From Paenibacillus sp. 32O-W (lineage in GTDB: Bacteria > Bacillota > Bacilli > Paenibacillales > NBRC-103111): 44,592 bases of DNA. The stretch is from the NCBI RefSeq assembly GCF_007679495.1, contig NZ_VEGP01000045.1, positions 1 to 44,592 of the forward strand. The letters run 5' to 3'. Each line of letters opens with the position of its first letter. Position 1 is the stretch's first letter. Positions 22,707 to 31,500 of this stretch are shown in pieces. Below the pieces are notes generated by a model. That model ran no database searches, had not been told where the DNA came from, and saw only the letters and a program-made list of their open reading frames with translations. The position numbers and the translations under genes were made by a program.

Positions 22707-23222
22707 TTATTCCTGATGGCCGCTGCTTCCGTCGATGGACGGCGGCAGTTCCATCGTATATTCCAATGATATAGCGGCGACCGGACGTCCGTGCTTATTT
22801 TCTATTTTGCTGATGCTGACAGGTTTAAAACCGAGCTTGGTATACAACAGAAGTGCCGGGAGGTTGTTGTGATGGCAGACAAGGACGATTCTGGGAATCC
22901 GGTACTTATCGCGGGCGATGCCGATCATGGTGCGGAGCAGGTAGGCTCCGGCGCCTCGACCACGAAGAGAAGGATCTATAATGACGTTACCGATGTGACA
23001 GACTTCTCCGGGCTGCAGTAAATAAAAGTTGGCAAATCCCGCCACCCTGTTGTCCAGCAAAATGACGGTCGATTCATAGCGTTTCGCAATCGCAATTCGC
23101 AGCTGCTCCTTCGTTAAAGGGTAATCGCTTGCCGGAAACATAAAGAACAATTCCTTCTCATTGCTAGGAAACCGGCATATGGTATCCAAATCCTCTTCCT
23201 TGACGGGGCGGTTGGCGAACAT
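22707..23222 (-). CDS. GNAT-family N-acetyltransferase
   Basis: 171 aa, a single acetyltransferase domain. The acetyl-CoA loop is visible as IDPSLRGRGAGAYLLRTMIG (the R-G-x-G-A pattern, about 85-105), preceded by the VCHIGNVII strand and followed by NLPALLLYTKLGFKPV. The early part has EKELFFMFPASDYPLTKEQL. The substrate cannot be deduced. The start is supported by AAGGAGG 8 bases upstream. Just upstream lies a remnant that looks like the C-terminal end of another acetyltransferase. Confidence 0.88.
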   Translation of the reverse strand: MFANRPVKEEDLDTICRFPSNEKELFFMFPASDYPLTKEQLRIAIAKRYESTVILLDNRVAGFANFYLLQPGEVCHIGNVIIDPSLRGRGAGAYLLRTMIGIARDKYRIPRIVLVCHHNNLPALLLYTKLGFKPVSISKIENKHGRPVAAISLEYTMELPPSIDGSSGHQE

Positions 23223-23255
23223 TTCGCATTCCTCCTTGTCTGCTGATCATCCTCT

Positions 23256-23432
23256 TCAGAATCCAGCCGAGTATTTTGTTCTCCTGCGGCTGAAGTCATA
23301 CGCGGGAACTCTTCCGCTTCGCATGAACCCGACTTTGTTAAAGGATTCTACTGAACCTGGCCCTTTTCCTTCTTCAACATTATATTTCAGGAGGCCGCAG
23401 CCAATTAACCAATATTCCGGTTGGCCGGTGTG
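23256..23432 (-). pseudogene. Possible C-terminal remnant of a second acetyltransferase
   Basis: On the minus strand a 58-codon frame runs from just after a TGA to a TGA at 23256-23258 and reads PEYWLIGCGLLKYNVEEGKG, then SVESFNKVGFMRSGRVPAYD. The S-x-x-F-x-K-V-G-F pattern is typical of the last part of GNAT proteins. There is no start codon or ribosome site and no N-terminal half, so it is best read as a decayed gene end. It fills much of the 387-bp gap between the GNAT gene and the response regulator. Confidence 0.35.
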
Positions 23433-23609
23433 TCAGCAAACATACATACAGATAACGGTGCCGAGAAGCTAAGCCATGGTCAAAAAAGGTTTTCCAAAAT
23501 TATGGTAATTTTAAGATTGTTACACGAGGAATCCGGTACAATGGGAAGAGGTAGGTTGGCTTGCCCGAGTGGAGGGAACAAGCCGTGAACAGTTTAGGAG
23601 GGTTAAGGG

Positions 23610-24317
23610 TTGTCTCATACGATATTGGTAGCCGATGATGAAGAGGAAATCAGGGAACTGCTCTCTTTATATATGGAGAAGGAACGGTTCAAGGTGCTGG
23701 AGGCGGCTGACGGCCAGGAGGTTCTGAAGCAGCTTAGCGAGCATTCCGTCGATTTGATTCTGCTGGATATTATGATGCCGAATATGAATGGATTGCAGGC
23801 TTTGAGAGAAATCAGGAAAACAAAGTACATCCCCATTATCTTGCTATCGGCCAAAGGGGAGGATAACGATAAAATATTGGGATTGGGTCTTGGAGCGGAT
23901 GACTATATCGCCAAGCCTTTCAATCCTCTGGAGGTGACGGCCAGGGTCGGCGCCCAGCTTCGCAGATACTATAAATTCGGCATGGCAACCGGGGAATCTG
24001 AGGATGTCAGGCTTCTCCGATCGGGAGATTTGATACTGGATAAAGAAAGCTGTGTCGTCAGCCGAAACGGAGTAGAGGTACCTCTTACCTCCATGGAATA
24101 CAAGATGGTTTTGCTGCTAATGGAGAACCCCGGCAAGGTGTTTACAAAGCGCAAAATATTCGAGTCCGTATGGGAAGAGATGTATTATGGCGATGACAAT
24201 ACGATCATGGTCCATATCAGCAAAATACGGGAGAAGCTTGAGGAAGATCCGCGCCATCCGGTGTATATCAAGACAGTCCGCGGTATCGGCTATAAATGGG
24301 AGAAGCAGGTGCCGTAA
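23610..24317 (+). CDS. OmpR/PhoB-family response regulator
   Basis: 235 aa. The receiver domain (1-120) has acidic pocket D9/D10, phospho-acceptor D53 in LLDIMMP, the conserved T/S position S80 and K102 in YIAKPF. The winged-helix output domain (135-235) ends in VYIKTVRGIGYKWEK. The TTG start has AGGAGGG 8 bases upstream. It overlaps the kinase gene by one base (TAATG). The unit is followed by a terminator and then a BcrAB-like ABC transporter, an arrangement common in Firmicute antibiotic-sensing systems. Confidence 0.93.
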   Translation: MSHTILVADDEEEIRELLSLYMEKERFKVLEAADGQEVLKQLSEHSVDLILLDIMMPNMNGLQALREIRKTKYIPIILLSAKGEDNDKILGLGLGADDYIAKPFNPLEVTARVGAQLRRYYKFGMATGESEDVRLLRSGDLILDKESCVVSRNGVEVPLTSMEYKMVLLLMENPGKVFTKRKIFESVWEEMYYGDDNTIMVHISKIREKLEEDPRHPVYIKTVRGIGYKWEKQVP

Positions 24318-25741
24318 TGAAGGCCAGGAAAATATACCCTACATTGATGTGGAATTACCTCATGATTATTCTTATTACGTCACTTGTCGTCATTACCAGC
24401 TTTGTGTATGTCGGTTATTTAATCTATCAGAGCATCGAATCCAATACTATTCCCATGATTAAAGCGGAAGATATCGTCCGGAGCGATTATCATAATATCC
24501 AGCTCGGTGAGGCGGAAGAGCTTGGAGGCTGGGCAGAAATTATTAACGAATCCAACGAAGTGATTCATGTCATCGGAGAGAAGAAGGATTCCGTCGAGAG
24601 ATATACCGTTTCCGAGCTTTACCGCCTTCTCAGTTATTCGCGAGACAAAGATGTCTATGCGTCAGCGGCTTCTTTTGAAACAGAGGACGGGGCTGTCTAT
24701 TCCTTGCTGGTGAAGGTTCCCAAGGAGGCGATTAATGGGGCAATTGATTTAATGAAAAACTCCGATCAAGCCCTTAACAAAGTAGCGCTTCATCTGCTAT
24801 TCTCTATTCTCGCTATTCCCGTGCTTTTAATGTTGATCGTATTTATTTATACATTTTGGACCGCGAAACGGATAAGCCGGCCTCTGCAGACTATCGCCAA
24901 GGGTCTGACCCGAATGGTTGGAGGAAATTACGCTACGAGAATAGACCTGAAAGCAGTGCCGGAGTCGGAAATCGGGCAAATCCGGGATGCCTTCAATGTC
25001 CTTTCGGAAAGACTTGAAAATAGCGAGCGGGAGAAAAAAAGACTGGAAGAAAGCAAGCAGCGTATGCTGATAGATTTGTCCCACGATCTGAAAACTCCGA
25101 TGACTACTATACAAGGGTATGCCAAAACTCTGTCAGAGCCCATTGAAATTGATGAGGAGAAGAAGAAGCGCTATTTAAAGATTATCTATAACAAATCCGT
25201 AAGAATGACCGCTCTGATCGACTCCATGTTCGAACTGTTGAAATTGGATGCACCGGATTTCCATTTATCGCTGCAGCGCAAAGATTTTGCCGACTTTATG
25301 CGGGAGATGGTCGCGGAGCATTATGAGCAATTGGATGAAAAAAGGCTGGATATCCAGGTGGACCTGCCCCATGAGAGCATCATGCTGGCTTTTGATCAGC
25401 ACCATATGAGTCGGGTCGTAGCGAATCTGCTGACCAATGCGGCTAAGTACAATCCTCCGGGAACGAAACTGCGAATTGCTTTGTGGCAGGAGGAAGGATC
25501 CGTTGTCTTGGAAATAGCCGATAACGGCAGAGGGATTTCGGACAAGCTGAAAGCGACTTTGTTCGATCCGTTCGTCCGTGGGGATGATGCGAGATCTACG
25601 GCGGGAGGCAATGGCCTAGGGCTGGCTATCGCCTATAAAATCGTCCAGAAGCATGGAGGGATGCTGTTCCTGACTTCCAGCAGCACAGAGAAGACGATCT
25701 TCTCCATCCGTCTTCCTCTTAATGAACAAAAGAGCGGATAA
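24317..25741 (+). CDS. Sensor histidine kinase partner of the OmpR-type regulator
   Basis: 474 aa. Two helices (about 15-38 and 158-182) flank a 120-residue extracytoplasmic sensor, followed by HAMP (about 183-235), the phospho-acceptor box LSHDLKTPMTTIQGYAKTL with H256, and a HATPase domain with LTNAAKYNPPG (N box), ADNGRGIS (G1), FDPFVRGD and GGNGLGLAIAYKI (G2). This is an HPK1a-type kinase with a full external sensor, unlike the short-loop BceS kinases, so it probably senses a ligand directly. The start at 24317 overlaps the regulator stop. Confidence 0.93.
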   Translation: MKARKIYPTLMWNYLMIILITSLVVITSFVYVGYLIYQSIESNTIPMIKAEDIVRSDYHNIQLGEAEELGGWAEIINESNEVIHVIGEKKDSVERYTVSELYRLLSYSRDKDVYASAASFETEDGAVYSLLVKVPKEAINGAIDLMKNSDQALNKVALHLLFSILAIPVLLMLIVFIYTFWTAKRISRPLQTIAKGLTRMVGGNYATRIDLKAVPESEIGQIRDAFNVLSERLENSEREKKRLEESKQRMLIDLSHDLKTPMTTIQGYAKTLSEPIEIDEEKKKRYLKIIYNKSVRMTALIDSMFELLKLDAPDFHLSLQRKDFADFMREMVAEHYEQLDEKRLDIQVDLPHESIMLAFDQHHMSRVVANLLTNAAKYNPPGTKLRIALWQEEGSVVLEIADNGRGISDKLKATLFDPFVRGDDARSTAGGNGLGLAIAYKIVQKHGGMLFLTSSSTEKTIFSIRLPLNEQKSG

Positions 25742-25750
25742 ATTTTTGTG

Positions 25751-25777
25751 AACCGTACCGTAAAGGTGCGGTTTTTT
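25751..25777 (+). terminator. Terminator of the regulator-kinase unit
   Basis: AACCGTACC pairs with GGTGCGGTT (one mismatch) around a GTAAA loop and runs into TTTTTT, 9 bp after the kinase stop. It separates this operon from the ABC transporter downstream. Confidence 0.85.
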
Positions 25778-25803
25778 GGTTGCATGCCGATTTAAGACAA
25801 AGG

Positions 25804-25856
25804 TTAGCTCATCTAAAGATTCTGTTAAGGCCTGATAAAGATGGATGAAGTATGAT
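25804..25856 (+). promoter_or_regulatory. Promoter region of the ABC transporter with direct repeats
   Basis: Two copies of TTA-N7/8-TAAAGAT begin at 25804 and 25825, about two helical turns apart. They precede TATGAT (25851-25856), which has no proper -35. This is the layout of an activator-dependent promoter and suits binding of the upstream OmpR-type regulator (inference). Confidence 0.4.
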
Positions 25857-25898
25857 GTCTGTAAATCTTATCAATAGTCTGGACAGGAGCGAATGGAT

Positions 25899-26897
25899 AT
25901 GAAGATGGACGCTGATCAGAGGCCGATGCCCAACAACGAACGTCAACCTATTCTCGATATTCATAATGTGTCCAAAAAGTTAGGGAGCCGTCAGATTATC
26001 CGGAATCTGAATCTGCAAGTTTATCCCGGAGAAGTGGTCGGCTTGCTCGGACCGAACGGGGCAGGCAAAACAACGCTTGTCCGCATGATTGTCGGGTTAA
26101 TATCGACAACATCCGGCAGGATTGCAATTGCAGGTCACGATATTTCCCGGGAAAAGGTGAAGGCGTTAAGATATGTGGGCGCAATTGTCGAAAACCCGGA
26201 AATGTATAAATTTTTGTCAGGATATGATAATCTGCTTCATTATTCGAGAATGGCTCCGGGAGCGGATAAATACAGAATCGGGTACTTAAGCAAGCTCGTC
26301 GGGCTGGAATCCCGCATTCGCGATAAGGTTAAAACTTATTCGTTAGGCATGAGGCAGAGACTGGGGATCGCGCAAGCTTTGCTGCACCGTCCCTCCTTGC
26401 TGCTGCTGGATGAGCCGACCAACGGGCTGGATCCGGCAGGGATCCGCGAACTGAGAGATTATTTGAAAAAGCTCGCTCATGAAGAAAACGTGGCGGTTGT
26501 CGTCTCCAGCCATCTGCTGTCGGAAATGGAATTGATGTGCGACCGGGTGGCCATTATACAGGACGGAGCGATTAGGGATGTCCCAACCATTGTTCATAGC
26601 GTCGCTGTCGGAACTACAGAGCAGGTCACGGTTATGTTTAATATCGACCGTCCCGATTTGGCGAAAAATACGATAAAGGCTGGCTATGCCGATATGAAGG
26701 TCGAGGATGATCCGGCTGGAATTCGGGTAACTTCGGAGATCGGGCAGATTCCGTCCTTGAATGAATGCTTGGTCGTTGCCGGTGTCAAAGTGTATGAGAT
26801 CCGAATTTTGGCAAAAAATTTGGAAGATAAATTCCTCGAAATCACAAGCACGGGGAATACGCTTCGGGAGAAAATAGGGGAGGGGAACCGGAAATGA
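25899..26897 (+). CDS. ABC transporter ATPase (BcrA-like, ABC-2 type)
   Basis: 332 aa. Walker A GPNGAGKTTLVRM, Q-loop region IVENPEMYKFLSGYDNL, signature YSLGMRQRLGIAQAL, Walker B LLLLDEPTNGLDP and H-loop SSHLLSEMELMCD, with the roughly 100-residue C-terminal extension of drug-resistance and lantibiotic exporters. The GFA-type Walker region and YSLGM are typical of BcrA/NatA/YtrB-like subunits. AGGAG lies 9 bases before the ATG at 25899 but only 3 before the ATG at 25893, so the later start is preferred. It overlaps the permease gene by 4 bp. A role in export of, or defence against, an envelope-active compound is inferred from the two-component partner. Confidence 0.9.
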   Translation: MKMDADQRPMPNNERQPILDIHNVSKKLGSRQIIRNLNLQVYPGEVVGLLGPNGAGKTTLVRMIVGLISTTSGRIAIAGHDISREKVKALRYVGAIVENPEMYKFLSGYDNLLHYSRMAPGADKYRIGYLSKLVGLESRIRDKVKTYSLGMRQRLGIAQALLHRPSLLLLDEPTNGLDPAGIRELRDYLKKLAHEENVAVVVSSHLLSEMELMCDRVAIIQDGAIRDVPTIVHSVAVGTTEQVTVMFNIDRPDLAKNTIKAGYADMKVEDDPAGIRVTSEIGQIPSLNECLVVAGVKVYEIRILAKNLEDKFLEITSTGNTLREKIGEGNRK

Positions 26898-27826
26898 ATC
26901 TATGGCCGCTCATTCAAAATGAAAATATGAAAATATACAAAAGAATTCGCACCTGGATTTTCATAGGGCTGCTTGTTGGAGTGGCCATTGCCGTCTCGTT
27001 CCTTCCCTCGGCCGATAAGAATGATGAATGGTGGAAGCAGCTTAATGAAGCGAACAGCAGCTTGACTACAATGCTGGAAGATCCCTCTCTCTCCGATTTT
27101 GACAAGCAAAAGTTAAGGAACGAAATAGCCATTAACGAGTATAGGCTGAACTATAATCTTCCACCCGATGATTCGACTCTATGGGGAACCGTTCGGGATT
27201 ACACGTTATTCATTTCATTCATTACTTTATTTACGGTCATTATCGCTTCGGATAGTGTGGCCAGAGAATATTCCTGGGGGACGATGAAGCTGTTGCTGAT
27301 TCGCCCCGTGTCCAGATCACGCATTCTTCTTGCGAAATATTTATCCGTCCTTATGTTCGCGGTTTTCCTGCTGATTCTACTATTTGTCGTCTCCGTATTG
27401 GTTGGAGGGTTTAAATTCGGATTCTATGAAGCCTTTTCCCCTTATCTGTACGTAGCGAACGGCGAAGTCAAGGAAGGCTCCATTCTGCTGCATCTTCTTC
27501 AAATCTACGGGCTTAAATCCGTCCATCTGCTGATGATTGTCACTTTCGCCTTTACGATCTCTACACTGTTCAAGAACGGAACGCTGGCTGTCGCTTGTGC
27601 CATTGTACTCATGTTTACAGGGAATGCGCTCGTTCTCTTCTTCAGCGGCTATAGCTGGGTGAAATACTTGCTGTTCACCCATACCAATCTGCTTCCTTAT
27701 CTGGAGGGCAGCGCACCTATGGAAGGATTAACGCCGAGCTTTTCCATTCTCATGTTGACTCTTTATTACCTGTTATTTATTGCACTTTCCTGGATTGTCT
27801 TCTCTCGAAGGGATGTGCGAAGCTGA
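26894..27826 (+). CDS. ABC-2 type permease
   Basis: 310 aa with about six membrane helices: one near 18-34, a roughly 75-residue external loop, then helices near 100-116, 140-165, 200-225, 235-255 and 280-300. The loop sequence RDYTLFISFITLFTVIIASD followed by VAREYSWGTMKLLLIRPVSR is the signature of BcrB/NatB-like ABC-2 subunits. The start overlaps the ATPase stop (ATGA). The gene ends 6 bp from a convergent gene with no visible terminator between them. Confidence 0.9.
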   Translation: MNLWPLIQNENMKIYKRIRTWIFIGLLVGVAIAVSFLPSADKNDEWWKQLNEANSSLTTMLEDPSLSDFDKQKLRNEIAINEYRLNYNLPPDDSTLWGTVRDYTLFISFITLFTVIIASDSVAREYSWGTMKLLLIRPVSRSRILLAKYLSVLMFAVFLLILLFVVSVLVGGFKFGFYEAFSPYLYVANGEVKEGSILLHLLQIYGLKSVHLLMIVTFAFTISTLFKNGTLAVACAIVLMFTGNALVLFFSGYSWVKYLLFTHTNLLPYLEGSAPMEGLTPSFSILMLTLYYLLFIALSWIVFSRRDVRS

Positions 27827-27832
27827 TATCGG

Positions 27833-28300
27833 CTATAGTTTATCCAGGTCTTGCAGCAAGCTGCGGATAGCATCGGGGTCCGGCTTTCCATTCTTTTTGA
27901 ACCGGGTCAGCTTGTCATTAAGCAACTGGCCCAACCGCTCGTAATACTCATAAGATTCTGAAGTGGAAGGGTCAAACCAGACATAAGAATCGTCGTTAGA
28001 GCTGTTGCGAAGGTAGGGGCGATTCCACTGCTCGGGATAATGATACCCCTGTTCTCCGAGAACGATAGCCAATGCGTCGTCATGACCTATGGGCATGAAG
28101 TGATAATAAGTTTCCTTGTGACCGCCTTCCGATACATTCAAATGAATATAGTGATACATCAGGTAGTGTTCGCCGGTCTCTTTATCCTTGAGAAGCTCAT
28201 AGGCTTCGGTTTCGTTCTCTTCCAGCTTCCTGGCCGTTTCCAATCTATGCTCCAATATAGTATGCGGAACTCGTTTCAGGTCGGTTAATGAATTACTCAT
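27833..28300 (-). CDS. Conserved-looking soluble protein of unknown function
   Basis: 155 aa, acidic and aromatic-rich with no signal peptide or helix; I do not recognise the family. Notable are HYLMYHYIHLNVSEGGHKE, a YHFMPIGHDDALAIVLGEQG segment and a Glu/Tyr-rich stretch (TSESYEYYERLGQLL). The start at 28300 is preferred over in-frame ATGs at 28309 and 28336 because AAAGGA lies 8 bases upstream. It converges on the permease gene and is probably monocistronic. Confidence 0.7.
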   Translation of the reverse strand: MSNSLTDLKRVPHTILEHRLETARKLEENETEAYELLKDKETGEHYLMYHYIHLNVSEGGHKETYYHFMPIGHDDALAIVLGEQGYHYPEQWNRPYLRNSSNDDSYVWFDPSTSESYEYYERLGQLLNDKLTRFKKNGKPDPDAIRSLLQDLDKL

Positions 28301-28545
28301 TGTCGGCATCCTTTCGAAAAGATAGAGGTAATGCAATTATAGCATACGCATATAACCCAAACGGGCTTTCCTACTCTCACCTCATGAGTTGAACTAATCC
28401 TCATTTTAAAGACAACCTTACAAACCGGGTTCATCTAGGGGGGAATCCTCAGATAAGCCACCTTTACCTCCAAACCATAAATTAGCATATAGGAATCATA
28501 AGTTAGTCCATTGGATTGGGCGGAAGGTTTTGGTAGTGTTCAAAT

Positions 28546-28559
28546 TGTAAACGCTATCA
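28546..28559 (+). promoter_or_regulatory. cre-like operator upstream of the S-layer beta-helix gene
   Basis: TGTAAACGCTATCA matches the CcpA/LacI-family consensus TGNAANCGNWNNCA at every fixed position and lies 28 bp before the GTG start. At this distance, bound regulator would block transcription or elongation. Related matches lie before the solute-binding gene at 36276-36316. Confidence 0.65.
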
Positions 28560-28587
28560 AAATTAAAGCGAAAGGTGAGGATGAATC

Positions 28588-31500
28588 GTGTCTTGGACAA
28601 ATCGATTAAGTCTGTGTCTGGCGGTTTTGCTTATGCTGACGCCATGGCTGCCGGCCGGCGGTGGCGGGATGTCGACAGCAAGAGCAGCGGAAACCGAAAT
28701 GAACGTCAATTTGGCCATGGGGAAGCCGGCCTATTCAAGCAGCAAGACAAGCGACCGGGAAGCGGAGAAAGCCGTGGACGGCAATCCGACAACTTACTGG
28801 CAGCCACTTGCGGCAGACCGGCAGGATATGAATGTATGGCTCTATGTGGATTTGGGGCGGCAGGAAACTTTCAACAAAACGGTCATTCAATTTAAAGCGG
28901 GCCGGTTCGCAGAATATAAGATTCAATATTCGGATGACGGTGTGGAATGGAAGGATGCCTTCGTCAAAAACGGGAGTATCGGAAGCCTGGAAAATATAAT
29001 GTTCGAAGAGGTGACGGGACGATACGTCAAACTCGATCTTTCCTTGGCGAGCGATAACAACGTTCAAGTGGCGGAGTTCGAGGTTTATAACTTCGATGGG
29101 CAAATCAATCCGGAACCGGACAATTTGCAGAGCGTTTATTTTGTGAATGAGCAAGGTCAAAGATATAAGCTTAACGATCAGATTGAGATGACGAAAGATG
29201 AAGTACTGACTCTTAAAGCAAAAGCGAGGCTGAATACAGGGGAAGAGGTTGATTTGGAGCATATTCCAAAGAAATTTTATACCTCTGCTGTGCAGAGTGC
29301 CACTATCGACCAGAACGGCGTCGTTACCGCTCTTCAAGCGGGTGCAAGCCAGGTATTTGTAGAAGTGCCGGTGCAAGGGGGGGGACTGATAAACGAAGAT
29401 TTGTGGATTGTGGTCAAAGATCCGGAGGAATTTCATGCGGAAGCTCTAATCGCCGTGACGGACCTGACCCATCCCCGCATGAAAATCGAAATCGGCCAGC
29501 CGGCCGTTATCGTACCTGGGGATGTGTACCCGGAAATTCCGGTTAGAGCGAACGTAGATGCCTCGATCAGCATGGAGGTTCAAGTTAACGGAAGCACGAT
29601 CGTCGGCCCGAGTAATCCAGTTGCATTTGCCAAAGGGGAGGAGAAGGCGCTAACCATTCCCGGTACGGCCGATGTTCCGGGACAGTATACGGTGAAGCTG
29701 AAGATAGAAGCAGGCGGGGAAATCTACTATGATGCTTTCTACTTCACTGTATTGGAAGCTGATGCCGTACCGGCCGGTCAGAGCAGCGTTGCTTTTCTTA
29801 ATGACCAAGGAAAGATGGTATATGTGCCGGATTATAAAGGCAATCAAATCCTTGATTTTTCCAATAGCGGCTATATGGGCGGAGGAGTCCGGCTGCCTGA
29901 TGTTCAAGCGAGAATAGCTTTGGAACCGGGAGAAGGAGACGATACGGCCAGGATCCAGGAGGCTATCGACCAGGTCTCGTTAATGCCGGTCGGTCCGGAC
30001 GGATTCCGCGGCGCAGTTTTATTGAAGCAGGGCACATTCCGTGTTGCCGGGACACTTAATATTCACACAGGCGGTGTCGTGCTCCGTGGGGAAGGCAAAG
30101 GCGAGGACGGAACGATTATTCTCGGAACGGGTAAGGCTGCAAGAAATTTGGTCGTCATCGGCCCCAACACGGCTCCGGTGGTAGATAACGGAAGCAGCGT
30201 GGAAATTACGGATTTATTCGTGCCTTCCGGTTCGCGGACCTTCCACGTGAAGGATGCTTCCGGCTATCAAGTAGGCGATACGGTGATGGTACGCCGGGTA
30301 GGCAACAGCCGTTGGATTCACGAAATCGGAATGGATCATATATATATGAGGCCCGGAGGCAGCGGCACGAATCAGTGGACGCCGTTCAATCTCGATTTTG
30401 ACCGGGTTATTACAGCCATCGACGGCAATCAGATTACTGTAGATGCCCCTTTGGCAAATTCGATCGAACGCAGATGGGGCGGCGGACTGATGCTCAAATA
30501 TAATGACGAGGCTCGTATCGAGCATGTCGGAGTAGAAAATATTCGCGTCGTCAGCGAGTTTGACCCCAGCATCAAGGATACTACGAATGATAACGGAAAG
30601 ACGGATCCGTATTATGCGGATGAACAGCATGCGGAACGCTTCGTGGTGTTTAACAGCGTCAAGAACGGCTGGGTGAGGGAGGTTACGGGATACCACCTGT
30701 CCTATGCGCTTGTTCAAATAGGCCGCCATGCCAAATGGATAACTGTGCAGGACAGCGAACAGTACGATATGGTCAGTATCATTACAGGCGGCCGGAGATA
30801 CAGCTTTTATATACAAGGCCAGTTGAACCTGGTTCAGCGCACCTATGCGGAAACCTCGAGACATGCTTTTGTCTTTGACAGCCGTGTTCAGGGTCCGAAT
30901 GTGTTCCTCGACAGTCAATCCACGAAGGATTACAATACGAGCGAACCGCATCACAGATGGTCCGTAGGCGGTCTATTCGATAACATAAGCGCACGGATCA
31001 ATATACGTGACCGTGCATGGCTTGGCAGCGGACACGGCTGGTCTGGAGCCAACTATGTAACCTGGAATACCGAAGGAGGATTGGTCTCCCAACAGCCTCC
31101 GACTGCGCAGAATTATGCAATCGGTCATATTCCGAACAATGACGGCATTAACGTGTCTCCTCTTGTTCCGAGTTCCTATGATCCGCGCCCGAGAAACAAT
31201 GGATTTTGGGAGCATGAAGGTATGCATGTCACTCCGGGAAGCCTGTATAAGCAGCAATTGAAGGAGAGACTGGGGACGGAAGCTTTGGAAAACATCAAGC
31301 GCACTCCGGTAGGGGGCGGCGACCTGGATGTACCGGATTCCGATTTCGGCGACCTGCCACTGCTGAAGGAAATTTTGGTAAACGGCGAAGCGCTGCCGGG
31401 TTTCTCCCCGGACAAATTCGATTATACTTATGAATTGCCGGTAGGTACGCAAGAGGTACCGCAGGTTGCGGCGAAAGGCCAGCCCGGCAGCACCGTTGAA

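Noticed and set aside
28735-29436. Long antisense open frame (minus strand) within the SLH gene
   Set aside because: It overlaps a discoidin and Ig-like coding region with clear homology, and has no ribosome site or family pattern. The same applies to 30214-30954 and 30973-31797.
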